Assembly (NCBI RefSeq): GCF_036588685.1
Contig: NC_086375.1
Span: forward strand, 7,185,916-7,249,915
From: Mytilus trossulus
Lineage: Eukaryota; Mollusca; Bivalvia; Mytilida; Mytilidae
Direction: 5' to 3'
DNA: 64,000 bases
The translations under genes were made by a program, and so were the position numbers. Under the pieces are notes generated by a model. That model had not been told where the DNA came from. It searched no databases and was given only the letters and a program-made list of their open reading frames with translations. Shown piece after piece: positions 46,171 through 57,990 of the stretch (within the stretch, counting starts at the first letter, position 1; every line of letters starts with the position of its first letter).

Positions 46171-47423
46171 ATAGTAATTAATGTTGCCAAATCGTACACT
46201 TTTGCCTAACCAGTTACTCGGATAACCGGTAAACCGATTGTTTTAGTTGATGTTTGAAGGCCTCATCTACATAGATATAAGAAGCTGTGGTATGAGTGTC
46301 AATGTGACAACCTTCCATTCCATTTCAAGTCATACATTCACGTTTTTATAATACGATGAATTGAAAAACATGTAAAACAACACGTTTAATAACTTATTGC
46401 GTCCGAAGCGCTTTTCTGGATTTACCTTCATCAGGAAGGCTGAATATCCGGAGATGTATAAGTACCGAAAATCGTTGAAAAGCTATATGTAAAAAAATAC
46501 CTAAAATAAATAAACAAAAATTCCTTTGCCATGAATTTACCTTAATTTCATAATAATTGAAATGTCTCCTTTGGTATTACAAGTAAAGGCAACAGTAGTA
46601 TACTGCTGTTCAAAACTCATCAATCCATGGACAAAAAACAAAATCGGGGTAACAAACCAAAACAGAGGGAAACGCATCCAATATAAGAGGAGAACAACGA
46701 CACAACACCGAAGGCTTGTCTGTGAATATTCCTGGCAAAGTCTGACTTTTAATATTCAAATACCGTATTAACTATGGCGTGTGTACTAACTTCAGATTAA
46801 TAAATAAAAATAAACTGTCTTAATCACGTAGAATTGAATATGTCTGAAACCGATGATTCTTTTATTTTCTCTTGTCTCCCAAAATAATGTGGAATGCTTC
46901 AAGTTTAAATGATTAAGCCAAAGCTTGTTACTCGTACTATCAAGTATATACTGATAACATTCACATATGTTTGCATTTCGCAACTTTTGAGTTGTATTTT
47001 ATCTAAAGTATGACAGAGTTTTGCACGACGGAGATTGCACATTCAGATATAGGTCTACACAATATAAGAACAAAGATGAAATAATGAAGTGCATCGCATT
47101 ACTGATTTAAAATTATAATCCTGGTACCTTTGATAACTATTGACACCACTGGATCGATGCCACTGCTGGTGGACGTTTCGTCCCCGAGGGTATCACCAGC
47201 CCAGTAGTCAACACTTCGGTGTTGACATTAATAACAATAATGTGGTCATTTTTATAAATTTCCTGTTTACAAAACTGAATTTTGCGAAAATCCTTAGATT
47301 TTCTTATTCCAGGCATAGATTACATTTTGTACCTTAGCCGTATTTGGCACAATTTTTGGAATTTTGAATCCTCAAAGCTCTTCGATTGTGTACTAGTTTG
47401 GCTTTATAAATATTTTGATATGA

Positions 47424-47468
47424 GCGTCACTGATGAGTCTTATGTAGACGAAACGCGCGTCTGGCGTA
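47424..47468 (+). ncRNA. Hammerhead ribozyme-like motif, monomer 1
   Basis: CTGATGA (47,430-47,436), a 4-bp stem II GTCT/AGAC with a TATGT loop, GAAA (47,450-47,453), a short stem III CGC/GCG with loop GCGTCTG, then the TA of a GTA cleavage triplet (47,466-47,468). These are the conserved core parts in the right order. I could not find convincing pairing for stem I, so activity is not assured. Confidence 0.5.
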
Positions 47469-47777
47469 CTAAATTATAATCCTGGTACCTTTGAGAACTA
47501 TTTACACCACTGGTTCGATGCCACTGCTGGTGGACGTTTCGTCCCCGAGGGTATCATCAGCCCAGTAGTCAACACTTCGGTGTTGACATGAATAACAATA
47601 ATGTGGTCATTTTTATAAATTTCCTGTTTACAAAATTGAATTTTTCAAAAAACTAAGGATTTTCTTATTCCATGCATAGATTACCTTAGCCGTAGTGGCA
47701 CAACTTTTTGGAATTTTGGATCCTCAATGCTCTTCAATTTTGTACTAGTTTGGCTTTATAAATATTTTGATATGAGC

Positions 47778-47820
47778 GTCACTGATGAGTCTTATGTAGA
47801 CGAAACGCGCGTCTGGCGTA
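47778..47820 (+). ncRNA. Hammerhead ribozyme-like motif, monomer 2
   Basis: Same sequence as in monomer 1 (CTGATGAGTC, TAGACGAAACGC, GTCTGGCGTA), one period downstream. Conservation of the motif while the monomer bodies differ by indels suggests it matters to the element. Confidence 0.5.
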
Positions 47821-48177
47821 CTAAATTATAATCCTGGTACCTTTGATAACTATTAAAGTTACTGCTAAACAACATGTATACTTTTAATGTTTCCTTACGA
47901 TCTTGTCACGAGCTGAGAGACAAGTTTTAATATTTTTATATTTTTGGATTAACGATAAAAATCAATACACTGGATAATTGATATGTCAATTTAATTACCA
48001 CGACGAAATTTTTTAAAGGAGACAGAACTATTTAACGATTTCAATATAAATTTATATCAAATCTATCAAAATTAAACAAAAGTCCGGTTAACCGGTTAGC
48101 GTTTTGGGTATTCGATAAACGGTCGTTCAAACGGTAAACCGGTTAACCGGTTAACCGTTGACAACACTAATAGTAAT

Positions 48178-49010
48178 CCAACATTTGGTGCGCTCGAAGT
48201 TCAAAATCAATAAGGTTAATAATATTAGACCTGATTCGTACATGACATAATTGTCCGGTAATAAGTAAAATTGTTCGATAGATAATATGTTGGATGATGC
48301 TTTACGTCTTTTTGAGAAATTTTATTATGATCAAAATTAGTCCATATTTTAAAGAAACAAAATAACCAAAGTGTCAGAGCTTTGTATCGTCATATTTTGT
48401 ACAAAAGACTTATTATGTTAGTTGTATGGCTTAATAGATAACAAATATATACATGTTATATTTAAATCCAATTTTTTTTTTACATATATGGCGATGTTTA
48501 AACAGCAAAAATTACATGCCTCGTAGAGTTTATATTTATGTCATTTTTACTAACAAAACGATAAATTAAAATAAACTGCACCATACGCCTTTTTGACGAC
48601 CTATCTAAAATTAATGTACTAAGTAACATAATTTTTTAAAGATATTTACCAATTTTTAGCCGTAAACCATAAAGTTAAATCAAACTTAAACTCTTACACT
48701 CTGTTAAGAATCGCCTTTTTACTATTCCGTCAGAGCACTACTACATATGTTTTTCTTTAAAGAGTTTTATCGTTGATGTAATATATTTAGAGGCAGCCTG
48801 ATATTTTTTCTTGTTCTTTCTTGGGCAATTCATCTTTGTAATGATAAGGTCGTTGAACAAATTCATACATTATTTTTGTTGCAATTCATAAGTTCAGTTA
48901 TTGCAATATAGGTTACGTTTTTGAGCTTATACTGTAAAATTCCAAATGCAGTTTATCTACGTTTCTGCTAAAATCAATGTAACGATTGTGTCAATCACTT
49001 GCATTATGAC
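48178..49010. other. No gene seen; probable upstream region of LRR gene 2
   Basis: AT-rich sequence without recognisable repeats. The promoter and any 5' untranslated exon of LRR gene 2 should lie between here and 49,539, but no core element can be singled out. Confidence 0.4.
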
Positions 49011-49014
49011 ATGA

Positions 49015-49460
49015 TCATATACAAAAGAAGATGTGGTATGATTGCTAATGAGACAATTGTCCACAAGAGACGAAAATGACACAAAAATTAACAAATCTTG
49101 TTTAGAATGAACATTGTCTCAATCAAGGGATTTTGATAAACGTCTGACGTCAAATCGTTGTTCAGAGAAAAATTCCAAATTGTTGTCGCACCCCCACCTT
49201 CCCTACTGTGTTGAAAACACAGACAGTAACATATGTTTTCGTTTTTATTCACACATCCAAACGTTTACGTTATCATTGGCTTTTCTAATTTCTCCGACAA
49301 TCTATTGCACTTTCACAAATCTAATGATATGTAGAAATATGACGCTGTGGTATGAGTGCCGACGACACAGCTGTATACTACAATTCAAACTGGAAAACCA
49401 ACGGTGTATTTTTTCTTAAAAAGAGAAATACGTCAACAAACGACAACAACGGAACAAACA
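49015..49460 (+). repeat. Two R2-type repeat pieces
   Basis: 49,015-49,100 has GAAGATGTGGTATGATTGCT, AATGAGACAATTGTCCACAA (R2b). 49,335-49,460 has GTGGTATGAGTGCC, CAAACTGGAAAACCAACGGT and CAACAAACGACAACAACGG (R2, internally deleted). Confidence 0.65.
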
Positions 49461-49539
49461 AGTTCATAAAGTGGTCCTTGCTGGTGTATTCTAACTATAA
49501 GTTTTACAGACTGTTGATCACGTTTTTTTTTATTTCAGA

Positions 49540-49721
49540 ATGAAGATGATTTACTATAATGTAGCAGCTTGTATACTTATCATCGCAGCGTCAACTGAAA
49601 TTGTACTATCATGTCCAAGCGAATGTTCCTGCTCCACAAATAGCAATGGGGTTAATGTAAATTGCAAAAACAGAGGACTTACTGCTATTCCACGAAACTT
49701 TCCAAATTCATCATACTACAT
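49540..49721 (+). CDS. LRR gene 2, first coding exon: signal peptide and LRRNT
   Basis: The ATG at 49,540 opens a 60-codon exon ending in phase 2 at donor GTAATA. Residues 1-24 form a signal peptide (basic/polar start, hydrophobic CILIIAAS core, cleavage before CPSEC). Residues 25-42 carry the LRRNT cysteines C25, C29, C31 and C42 (CPSECSC, then VNC), followed by GLTAIPRNFP, the usual lead into the first LRR. An acceptor-like TTTATTTCAG directly precedes the ATG, so an untranslated 5' exon probably exists upstream. The product would enter the secretory pathway. It splices in frame to 49,892. Confidence 0.88.
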
Positions 49722-49891
49722 GTAATATGGATTTTTTTTATTACTAATCGCCATTAATTATTTTTGAGAAATATATCAATACTTTTACACTTTTGATCAA
49801 ACACAATGTTTTAATGTGGAACTTAGTTTATCCTTCACTGGTTACAAGATCACTAAAGCATTATGGTTATCTCACCATTACTTTGTTTCAG

Positions 49892-49963
49892 AGATTTGGA
49901 GGACAATCAAATAACTACAATACAGCAGGGAGCATTCGAAGCCCTAACAGCACTGCAGAGACT
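49892..49963 (+). CDS. LRR gene 2, LRR exon 1 (type A)
   Basis: A 72-nt phase 2-2 exon after TTTGTTTCAG and before GTATGT. It encodes LEDNQITTIQQGAFEALTAL, the cleanest match to the LRR consensus among the type A exons. It has no counterpart in the window for gene 1, whose equivalent would lie upstream of base 1. Confidence 0.87.
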
Positions 49964-49979
49964 GTATGTATAAATGTTT

Positions 49980-50190
49980 ATAGAATTAAGCACATGTGGT
50001 ATGCGAGCCAATGAGACAACTCTCTATCCAAAACACTGTGACAAACGTAAATCTTTAATTACAGGTCAATTTAATGTATGGCGTTATAGAAGGAGCCTGG
50101 ACTCACATGGAACAGCAAATTATTAAGGGCCCTTAAATGACTAGCTTAAAACAATTTAAACAGGAAAACCAATTGTATTATCTATATCAT
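49980..50190 (+). repeat. Dispersed repeat R2 in intron 2 of LRR gene 2
   Basis: CACATGTGGTATGCGAGCCA, ATGAGACAACTCTCTATCCA and TTTAAACAGGAAAACCAATT. It occupies the same intron position as the R2 at 1,300-1,500, so it was in the ancestral A-B exon pair before unit duplication. Confidence 0.7.
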
Positions 50191-50235
50191 AAGCTTACTT
50201 GCGTATGCTTTGTTTTATCTTTTTTTCTTCTTCAG

Positions 50236-50307
50236 GTATATGAGGGGAAATAATCTGACATTTATCAAGAACGATACTTTTGAACATAACATTAACTTAC
50301 AATATCT
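50236..50307 (+). CDS. LRR gene 2, LRR exon 2 (type B)
   Basis: A 72-nt phase 2-2 exon after TTCTTCTTCAG and before GTAAGT. It encodes MRGNNLTFIKNDTFEHNINL. It sits only 272 bp after the preceding type A exon, whereas the other A-B pairs are 0.9-3 kb apart because of inserted repeats, so this pair is closest to the ancestral layout. Confidence 0.87.
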
Positions 50308-50380
50308 GTAAGTACAAAACATAGGCTTTGAGCGATTGATAGTTTAAAGTTGTTAACAAACGACTTTGTTTTTGTAGTTA

Positions 50381-50545
50381 AGAATTGAATGCTTCTTTTT
50401 GTAACTTCATTGGGATGTAAAAGCGTTGACTGAAGTACATTGTGTATGAAGCGCGGAAGCGCTTCATACTACAAATGTGCGCACTGTTAACGCTTTTACA
50501 ACCCTATGAAGTTACAAAATGAAGCATTCAATACTCATAATTACA
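50381..50545. repeat. Foldback element
   Basis: TTGAATGCTTCTTTTTGTAA, CTTCATTGGGATGTAAAAGC, GTTGACTG and GTATGAAGCGC are complementary to GCGCTTCATAC, CACTGTTAACGCTTTTACAA and CCCTATGAAGTTACAAAATG, AAGCATTCAA. Arms of about 75 nt and a tiny loop. It is absent from the equivalent intron of later units. Confidence 0.85.
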
Positions 50546-51727
50546 TTTTTTTAACCAATGATCATGAAAACATGGATTTTATTATTTTTTTATTTAATTC
50601 ACCTGTGCACTTTATTGTGGGACCAGGTGTTATCATGAATGAAAAGTTTTATTGAGCAATGCAATTGCTAACGGAATAATACGTGACGTCGTGCAGTTAG
50701 CAAATCAAAATAAAGTAACATAATGAAACATAAATCTTATGTTATTATTATTAAATTATTACATGGAGGTTCTTATGTAATGGTGAGATAAAGTGAAATT
50801 TAGCATTTGGGATAAAAACCAAAACATGAGGTTGAATGGGATTTGTTGGTTTTTTTTCAACATACAAAACTGATTACGAGGTAAATTTCAGTCGTTGAAA
50901 TTGGCACATTAGTCAAAGTATGAATTTAAGATGATGAAGACTATACACATCAAAGTGTGTGATACAAGATTAACAAAATATTTTCAGTAATGTTAGTACA
51001 ATAAAAAGTTATATGTCAACTAGTTTTACCTAAAAATCGTGCAGTGTAGTTATAAAAGATGTTATTGTTAAAATTACTTGAATTTTCACAAATGTATCAC
51101 AGGGATACATGTATCATAGACCTATGTAACAATATGTAACAAGTTCACGATTTAAACCGTTCATTTCTCTTAAAAAAACCATAATAATGTAACTGTCAGC
51201 AAGGTATTGAACAAAACTGTTATTGGTATTGTTTTAAATTCTAATAGCCAAATAAGCTGTTAGAGAAAAAAACGTCCAGAGCGAAAACAGACAGCACAAT
51301 TTCTCCATTTGTGTATTTCTTTATACTGATGTCCAATGTTAGAAGCAGCAGTATTTGGTTTCCTTTGATAATGAAGTAAAAAAAAAAGCAAATAGGACTC
51401 CTAGTCCATTCCCTATTATCAGATTTCACACAATAGAGCACGCACATGCAGTAACTAGCCAAACTCATGCATTACCTCATATTTAAGATTTTAAGAGCTA
51501 AATATTTTTTTTTGTCTAAAAGGCTTTTTTTTAGCACTAAAATGAAGTGAAAAATGGTTCTTGTAATTATCCTTTTAAAGTTTGAATTATATTTTAATAA
51601 TTACATTTAATTTAGTGATGAAATTAGATAATATCATCACAATGTTTTAATGTGGAATTTAATTCATCTTTCACTGGTAACAGGATATCAAAAGCATTAT
51701 CGTTATCTCGCCATCACTTTGTTTCAG

Positions 51728-51799
51728 AGATTTGCACAACAACCAAATAAATACAATACAGCCGGGAGCATTTCAAAACTTAGCAGCACTGCTGACACT
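51728..51799 (+). CDS. LRR gene 2, LRR exon 3 (type A)
   Basis: A 72-nt phase 2-2 exon, counterpart of 621-692. It encodes LHNNQINTIQPGAF and the following LRR residues, with a Thr to Asn change relative to gene 1 (ACT to AAT) at a variable LRR position. Splice sites are intact. Confidence 0.85.
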
Positions 51800-52159
51800 G
51801 TATGTATGCATGTTAATGCAGACACTGTATGTATACATGTTATGTTCTTCTCATATCAATTTTGATAGTATGATACTCAACTCCTAACGGGAGGGATTGT
51901 GCCTGAAATTCATATGATGAAGACATATCAGTTTAATTGAGTTCTGGAGCTGGCATGTCAGTTTACTGCTAGTAGTCTGTTTTTTTTATGTATTATTGTC
52001 ATTTCATTTGTTTCTTTATTTACATCTTCTGACATCGGACTGGGACTTCTCTTGCACTGAATTTTAATGTGCGTATTGTTATGCATTTACTTTTCTACAT
52101 TGGCAAGAGGTATAGAGGAAGGGTTGGGATCTCGTAAACATGTTTAACACAACCGCAAA

Positions 52160-52620
52160 TTTTCGCCTGTCCCACGTGAGTCTTGTCTGATTTTTAATTT
52201 TAGTTTCTTTTCTATAATTCGGAGTTTAGTATGACGTCCATTATCACTGTACTAGTATACATTTGTTTAAGTGGACAGCTGACGGACGCCTACGGGTGCG
52301 GGTGTTTTCGCTACATTGAAGACCCATTGGTGGTCTTCGGCTGTTGTCTTCTCCATGGTCGGTTTGTTGTCGCTTTGACACAATCCCCATTTCCTTTCTT
52401 AATTTTTTATAGGAAGAAGCACATGTGGTATGAGTGCCAATGAGGCAACTCTCTTTCCAAGAGACACTAGGAAAAACGTATATAATTAATTACAGGTCAA
52501 CGTACGGCGTTATAGAAGGAGCCTAGACTCCCATTGAACAGCAAGTTACAAAGTGCTCCAAAATGACTTATATAAAACAATTTAAACAGGAAAATTAATG
52601 GTAATATCTATACCATTAGC
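52160..52620 (+). repeat. R1 followed by R2, copy 2
   Basis: Counterpart of 1,040-1,500: R1 to about 52,415, then R2. Only scattered substitutions separate the two copies. Confidence 0.75.
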
Positions 52621-52660
52621 TTACTGCTTTTACTTTATTTTTTATTTTTTTCTTCTTTAG

Positions 52661-52732
52661 GTATTTGAGTGGAAACAATCTGACATTCGTCAAGTATGAT
52701 ACTTTTGAACATAACATTAAATTAGAACATCT
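52661..52732 (+). CDS. LRR gene 2, LRR exon 4 (type B)
   Basis: A 72-nt phase 2-2 exon, counterpart of 1,553-1,624, with intact TTCTTTAG acceptor and GTAAGT donor. It encodes YLSGNNLTFVKYDTFEHN and the rest of one LRR. Confidence 0.85.
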
Positions 52733-52875
52733 GTAAGTACAAATATATGTATTGAACGATTGATAGTTTTAGTCGTTAACAACCGACTTCGTTTATGTAG
52801 TTTTAAATTATTTGGTTCTTATGTAATCGTGAGATAATGTGAAATTTAGCACTTGTGATGAAACCTAAACATGTA

Positions 52876-55032
52876 CAGATGGGTGCGGTTCTAACCCTGA
52901 CAAAAGTTAACTTAAAGCAGACTTGTTGACTGCTTTCTTAGTTAACTTAAGAATTTTTAAGCAGTGAATCAGGTTAACTTTGTCGTTGTTGGACCAGACC
53001 TGCGGTCTCCTTTTTTTGGACTGCTGCAGACCTATTGACAGGTCTGCACCAGTCTTGGCCTGTGGACAACTCTGCTTTATACCAGTCCTGATGACAGGTC
53101 TGCCCAAGACCAGACCTGTGGACAAGTCTGTTCCTGACCAAACCTGAAGACAGGTCTGCCTCTTACCAGACCTGTGGACAAGTCTGCTTTTGATCAGACC
53201 TGAGGACAGGTCGGCTTATGACAGATTATCGTTATAAGAGTTTTCATATCAGACTTTATTTTATTTAAATTTTTAAACAACAATTTCACAATGTTTTTCC
53301 ACAGATGTCAAATTTAATTATTTACTCTACTAGATATTATACAAAATTCTCTTTTTTCATTTGATATACATGTATTCCTATATACATAAAATAATGGTTA
53401 TACAATCACATAGAGCTACTCATAAAGGAAATGAGAGTGTCTTTTTTTTTTATTAGAAGGGCGGATAGAAAGGTTATCCAACGCATCGGAACAATATTAT
53501 TATGTCACGGGATATCAACAACATTGTCGACGTTGCTTTGTTCCCCGTTTTTCACCTGTCCCTTCCTCAATGTATTGATATTTCATTGTTATTCAACTTG
53601 TTTGCATTGGATTTACTATTCTATTTTCCGCAGACTACTCTTACAGAAATTGTATAGTGTCCGTAAGCATACGGTGCGGTAAAATTATCAAAAATTTCGT
53701 GAAATTCGTCAGATGTGTCGAGAGATTTGTCTTTGCCGACTAATTGATTTATTGGACGTCCCAACTTTATACTGAATGTGCACTTGAATGAAATAGTTGC
53801 CGCTTGACGTTTAACTACAAAACAAATCAATCAACCGACAATATAGATTAACAGTATACATACTATTCCCAGAAGAGAACCTCATATGATATACTTTTTT
53901 ATTATCAAACAGTACAAGTGAATTCAGACATGTCAGTGTTGTTACTTTGATGATGCGACCTAATAGTTTTACACACAATCATGAACTACTATATCTAGTG
54001 ATTGTTCAATGTTATGAATAAAGAGATGAAATTGGGACTCTTACAATTTATGCAGTAATTGTTTTCCAATATTATTGATTACATGTACATCTAAGGTCCT
54101 ACTAAAATGTGCACAGGAGCGCAAAACGAAGACATTAAGGCACTCGGTACAATACTATGCGGGTATATAGATTTACAAATAAAAGTGCACATATGGTCTG
54201 TTTTGGTCGATGCGGTCAAACAATTTTGTTGTACAAGTCAGCATGAGATATCAAAACTATTGAAATTTTGTAACGTATTTAAAATATTTTGAATAAAAGG
54301 AGGACATACGTAGTCATATATTTAAATGAATTAAATTATTGCTGATTGTGGCTGCATAGTTCAAGGATGTATACAACTAACATCAAATATACGTCTTTTC
54401 AAAGATGCAAAAAAAAGGTATCGGAATATGTATTAAGTACCCGTTATCATTGTAACCAAGATCGCTTTTATAATTGATAGATTGTCAGATCACAGATAAA
54501 TTTGTGTTACAAGCAACGTTTTATGCGTACTTTATTTTCAAATATTTGTTTTTAATCCTGTTTATATAACGAAAGTATTAATTTTACTTTATTTTCAATG
54601 TTTATACTACGAAACAAAGATATAACAAAATATTTTGTAAAAATCGATGTAAAGCGGTCCTGGTTACAAGTTAACTTAGTGTTGAGCAGACCAGTCAAAA
54701 GTTAACATGGAAACTGGTCTGGTTTTGTCAAAGCAAAAGTAAACTTATGTTAACTTTGTGGTAGGACTGGTTTCGAAGTGAACTTATGTAAACTTTACGA
54801 CAGGACTGGTTCCGAAGTTAACTTATGTTAACTTATAACAGGACTGATTCGATGTTAACTTATATCAATAGCGGACCTGTTACCAAGTTATCTTCTTGGC
54901 AGACATAAAAACAGTCCTAGGACCAAGTTTACTTTTCAAGTTAACTAGATTTTGGTCCGTTGACTGGTAAGATCAGTCCTAAATCCGGGTATCAAGTTAA
55001 CTTGCTGTACAGGTTAGAACTGCACCCATCTG
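52876..55032. mobile_element. Non-autonomous TA-flanked DNA element, copy 2 (complete)
   Basis: 2,157 bp from CAGATGGGTGCGGTTCTAAC to the complement of CAGATGGGTGCAGTTCTAAC, with TA at 52,874-52,875 and 55,033-55,034. Paralogous introns without the element (9,893, 50,826, 59,165) read ACATG-NN-GTTGAATG, the expected empty site with two bases where TA lies. This supports a TA target duplication of the Tc1/mariner type. It holds the AGACCTG and GTTAAC minisatellites and one unit of the 250-bp repeat. Confidence 0.8.
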
Positions 55033-56159
55033 TAGTTGAATGTACGTTGTTGGTTGTTTTCAACATACAAAACTGAGCACGACGTAAATTTCAGTCGTTT
55101 AAATTGGCACTTTATCAAAATATGAATGTAGCACGACGAAGACTTGTGTGATACAAGATTGATAAACAACTATACGTTTAATTTCAAAAAAGTTAATACA
55201 ATAAAAAGTAATAATATATAAACTCGTTTTACCTTAAAATCATTCGATGTAGTTATAAGAGGTGTTACTGTATAAAATCACTTGAACTTTTACAAATGTA
55301 TCACAAAGATGGATACATGTATCTTAGACCTATGTAACAAGTTCACGATTTAAACTGTTCAATTATTCTTAAAACATTATGTAACTGTTATCAAGGTATT
55401 GAACAAAATTGTAATTATTGGTATTGTTTTGAATCTAAGATGTAAGAGAATAAATGAAGACCAGTATAAGCTGAGCGAAAATGACGGCATACATTTCTTC
55501 ATTTGTTAATTTATACATATAAATGTGTTCTTTTCGAAGCAGCGTAACATATTGCTTTCTTTTGATAATGTCTAAAGTAAAACAAGTACGACTGTTAGTC
55601 TATTGTCTTATATCATAGTACACACAATATAGCATATTTTGTCTGTATCAGTATTTCGCAACTTATTTGTCTAACATTGTTAATGCGTTAACCAAATAGT
55701 TAGCCCATTTCAACAATGATCGTTCAAGAAACGATTGTGTTAGCTATTTCTTTGTCTAAATATAAATATGTATATTGAAAAAGAAATTCTAAGAGTCACA
55801 AAGGTTTACAAAGATAATACAAAAAAAGGTTCTTAAACACGAAGTTGCATGTAAATAATCTATCATTCTTAAATATCGTAAAGCAAACACGACACTTGTT
55901 TTGTAATTCAAAGATGATTATATTAAAATTCACGCATAACCTCAAAGTATGATTGTTAAGCAGTTAATTAGAAAAATTAAGTTCTCTAAACTATATGCTT
56001 AAAGTTTTGATTATATTTCAATAATTACATTCGAAATATTTGACAAATCATGAAAATCGAAAATTTCAACACAATGTTTGAATGAGGAATTTAATTCAAC
56101 CTTCATTGGTAACATGATAACAAAAGCACTATCGTTATTTCACCATTACTTTGTTTCAG

Positions 56160-56231
56160 ATATTTGTACAACAATCAAATAACTACAATACAGCAGAGAA
56201 TATTTCAAAACTTATCAGCACTGTTGGAAAT
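56160..56231 (+). CDS. LRR gene 2, LRR exon 5 (type A)
   Basis: A 72-nt phase 2-2 exon identical in translation to 6,063-6,134 (LYNNQITTIQQRIFQNLSAL), with the same splice signals. Identity between the two genes here, although the introns carry indels, fits a recent duplication or constraint. Confidence 0.83.
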
Positions 56232-56374
56232 GTATGTAAATATGTTTATAGAAATAAGCAGATGTGGTGTGAGTGCCAATGAGATAACTCTCTTTCCAAG
56301 TCACAATGTATAACAAGTAAATCATAGTAGGTCAACATTCAGCCTTCGCCTTTGTTATTTGTACTTTTAAAAAA

Positions 56375-57605
56375 CAAGAGGCTCTTAAGAGCATGTGTCG
56401 CTCACCTTGGTGTATGTGAATATTAAACAAAGGATGCAGATGGATGCATGACAAAATTGCGTTTTGGTGATGGTGATGTGTTTGTAGATCTTACTTTACT
56501 GAAAATTCTTGCTGATTACAATTATTTCTATAGATAATAAACTTAGCCCAATAATTTCAGTGGAAAATTTAGGAAAAATTTACAAATTTTATGAAAATTG
56601 TTAAAAATTGACTGTAAAGGACAATGACTCCTTAGGGGGTCAATTGACCATTTGTAGGTCTTACTTTGCTGTACATTATTGTTGTTTACAGTTTAAATCT
56701 ATCTATAATAATATTCAACATAATAACCAAAAACAGCAAAATTCCCTAAGATTACCAATTCAGAGGCAGCAACCCAACAACGGGTTGTCCTATTCATCTG
56801 AAAATTTCAAGGCTGATAGATCTTAACCAGATAAACAATTTTACCCCCATTGCAGATTTGCTTATTATGCTTTGGATTTTGAGTTATAAGCCATTTTACT
56901 CCTATGTTCTATGTTTAGCCATGGCTGCCATCTTGGTTGGTTAGCCGGGCCACGCCACACATTTTTTAAACTAGAAACCCAAAAGACGATTGTGGCCAAG
57001 TCTGAATTAATTTGGCATGGCAGTTTTAGAGGAGAAGATTTTTGTAAAAGATATACTTGATTTACGAGACATGGTTAAAAATTTACCTTAAAGAGCAGTA
57101 ACTCATTAGGGGGTCAATTGACCATTTAGGTCATGTTGGCTTATTTGTAAATCTTACTTTGCTGAACATTATTGCTGTTTACAGTTTATCTCTATCTATA
57201 ATAATATTCAAGATAATAACCAAAAACAGCAAAATTTCCCAAACATTACTAATTCAGGAGCAGCAACCCAACAACGGGTTGTCCAATTCATCTGAAAATG
57301 TCTGGGCAGATAGATCTTGACCTGGTTAACTTCTTGTCAGATTGCCCTAAATGCTTTGGTTTCAGAGCCAAAAACTGCATTTTACCCCTATGTTCTATGT
57401 TTAGCCATGGCGGCCATCTTGGTTGGTTTGGCGGGTCACGCCACACATTTTTCAAACTAGATACCCCAATGATGATTGTGGCCAAGTTTGGTCCAATTTG
57501 GCCCAGTAGTTTTAGAGGAGAAGATTTTTGTAAAAGTTAACGACGACGACGACGACGGACGCAAATTGATGGGAAAAGCTCACTTGGCCATATGGGCCAG
57601 GTGAG
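56375..57605 (+). mobile_element. Dispersed element with GCTCACC ends, copy 2
   Basis: Counterpart of 6,275-7,425. It retains about 110 bp (57,165-57,275) missing from copy 1, which makes its internal two-fold repeat clearer. Confidence 0.7.
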
Positions 57606-57689
57606 CTATCTTTATTTCAAATAAAAAAAAATTTAATAAAATAATTTAGGATTAAACAATTCCTGTTAATGTCATTATAGGTGAAAGAA

Positions 57690-57990
57690 ACGGAAGAATT
57701 TTACCTTTTTTAGATATAGAAAGATGTGCTAAATAACAATTCAAATAAGTAAACCATTATATGTCAATATAGGCATTCAACGCGGAACCTTGGCTCACAC
57801 CGAACAACAAGCTAAAAATGGCCAAAAAATTACTAGTGTAAACCATTCAAACGGGAAAACCAACGGTCTTTCTTATATAAGATAACGAGAAACGAGAAAC
57901 ACGTATTAATCATTTTAATTAAATTATCAAACGACAACTATTGTACATCAGATTCCTGACTTAGGACAGGTGCCAAATATAATTGTGAAT
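57690..57990 (+). repeat. Dispersed repeat R2, long form, copy 2
   Basis: Counterpart of 8,395-8,690 with scattered substitutions. Confidence 0.7.

Larger units (their letters stand above)
47111..47853 (+). mobile_element. Retrozyme-like tandem dimer with hammerhead-like motifs
   Basis: Two monomers, 47,111-47,471 (361 bp) and 47,472-47,823 (352 bp), followed by the first 30 bp of a third. Each monomer starts AATTATAATCCTGGTACC, contains GCCACTGCTGGTGGACGTTT and CACTTCGGTGTTGACAT, and ends with a hammerhead-like core. A tandem of monomers each holding a hammerhead motif is the known layout of metazoan retrozymes, small non-coding retroelements that make circular RNAs. No tRNA primer site or coding frame was sought beyond inspection. 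Confidence 0.65.
46179..48169. mobile_element. hAT-like non-autonomous DNA element, 2.0 kb, with 8-bp target duplication
   Basis: The left end TAATGTTGCCAA and the complement of the right end, TAGTGTTGTCAA, agree at 10 of 12 positions. Subterminal TAACCGGT/ACCGGTTA blocks extend the similarity (46,205-46,240 and 48,080-48,155). ATAGTAAT flanks the left end at 46,171-46,178 and the right at 48,170-48,177. An 8-bp duplication and ends of this type are hallmarks of hAT elements. It has no transposase frame and holds an R2-like piece at 46,265-46,335, a SINE-like piece at 46,600-46,740 and the hammerhead-bearing dimer. Confidence 0.8.
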
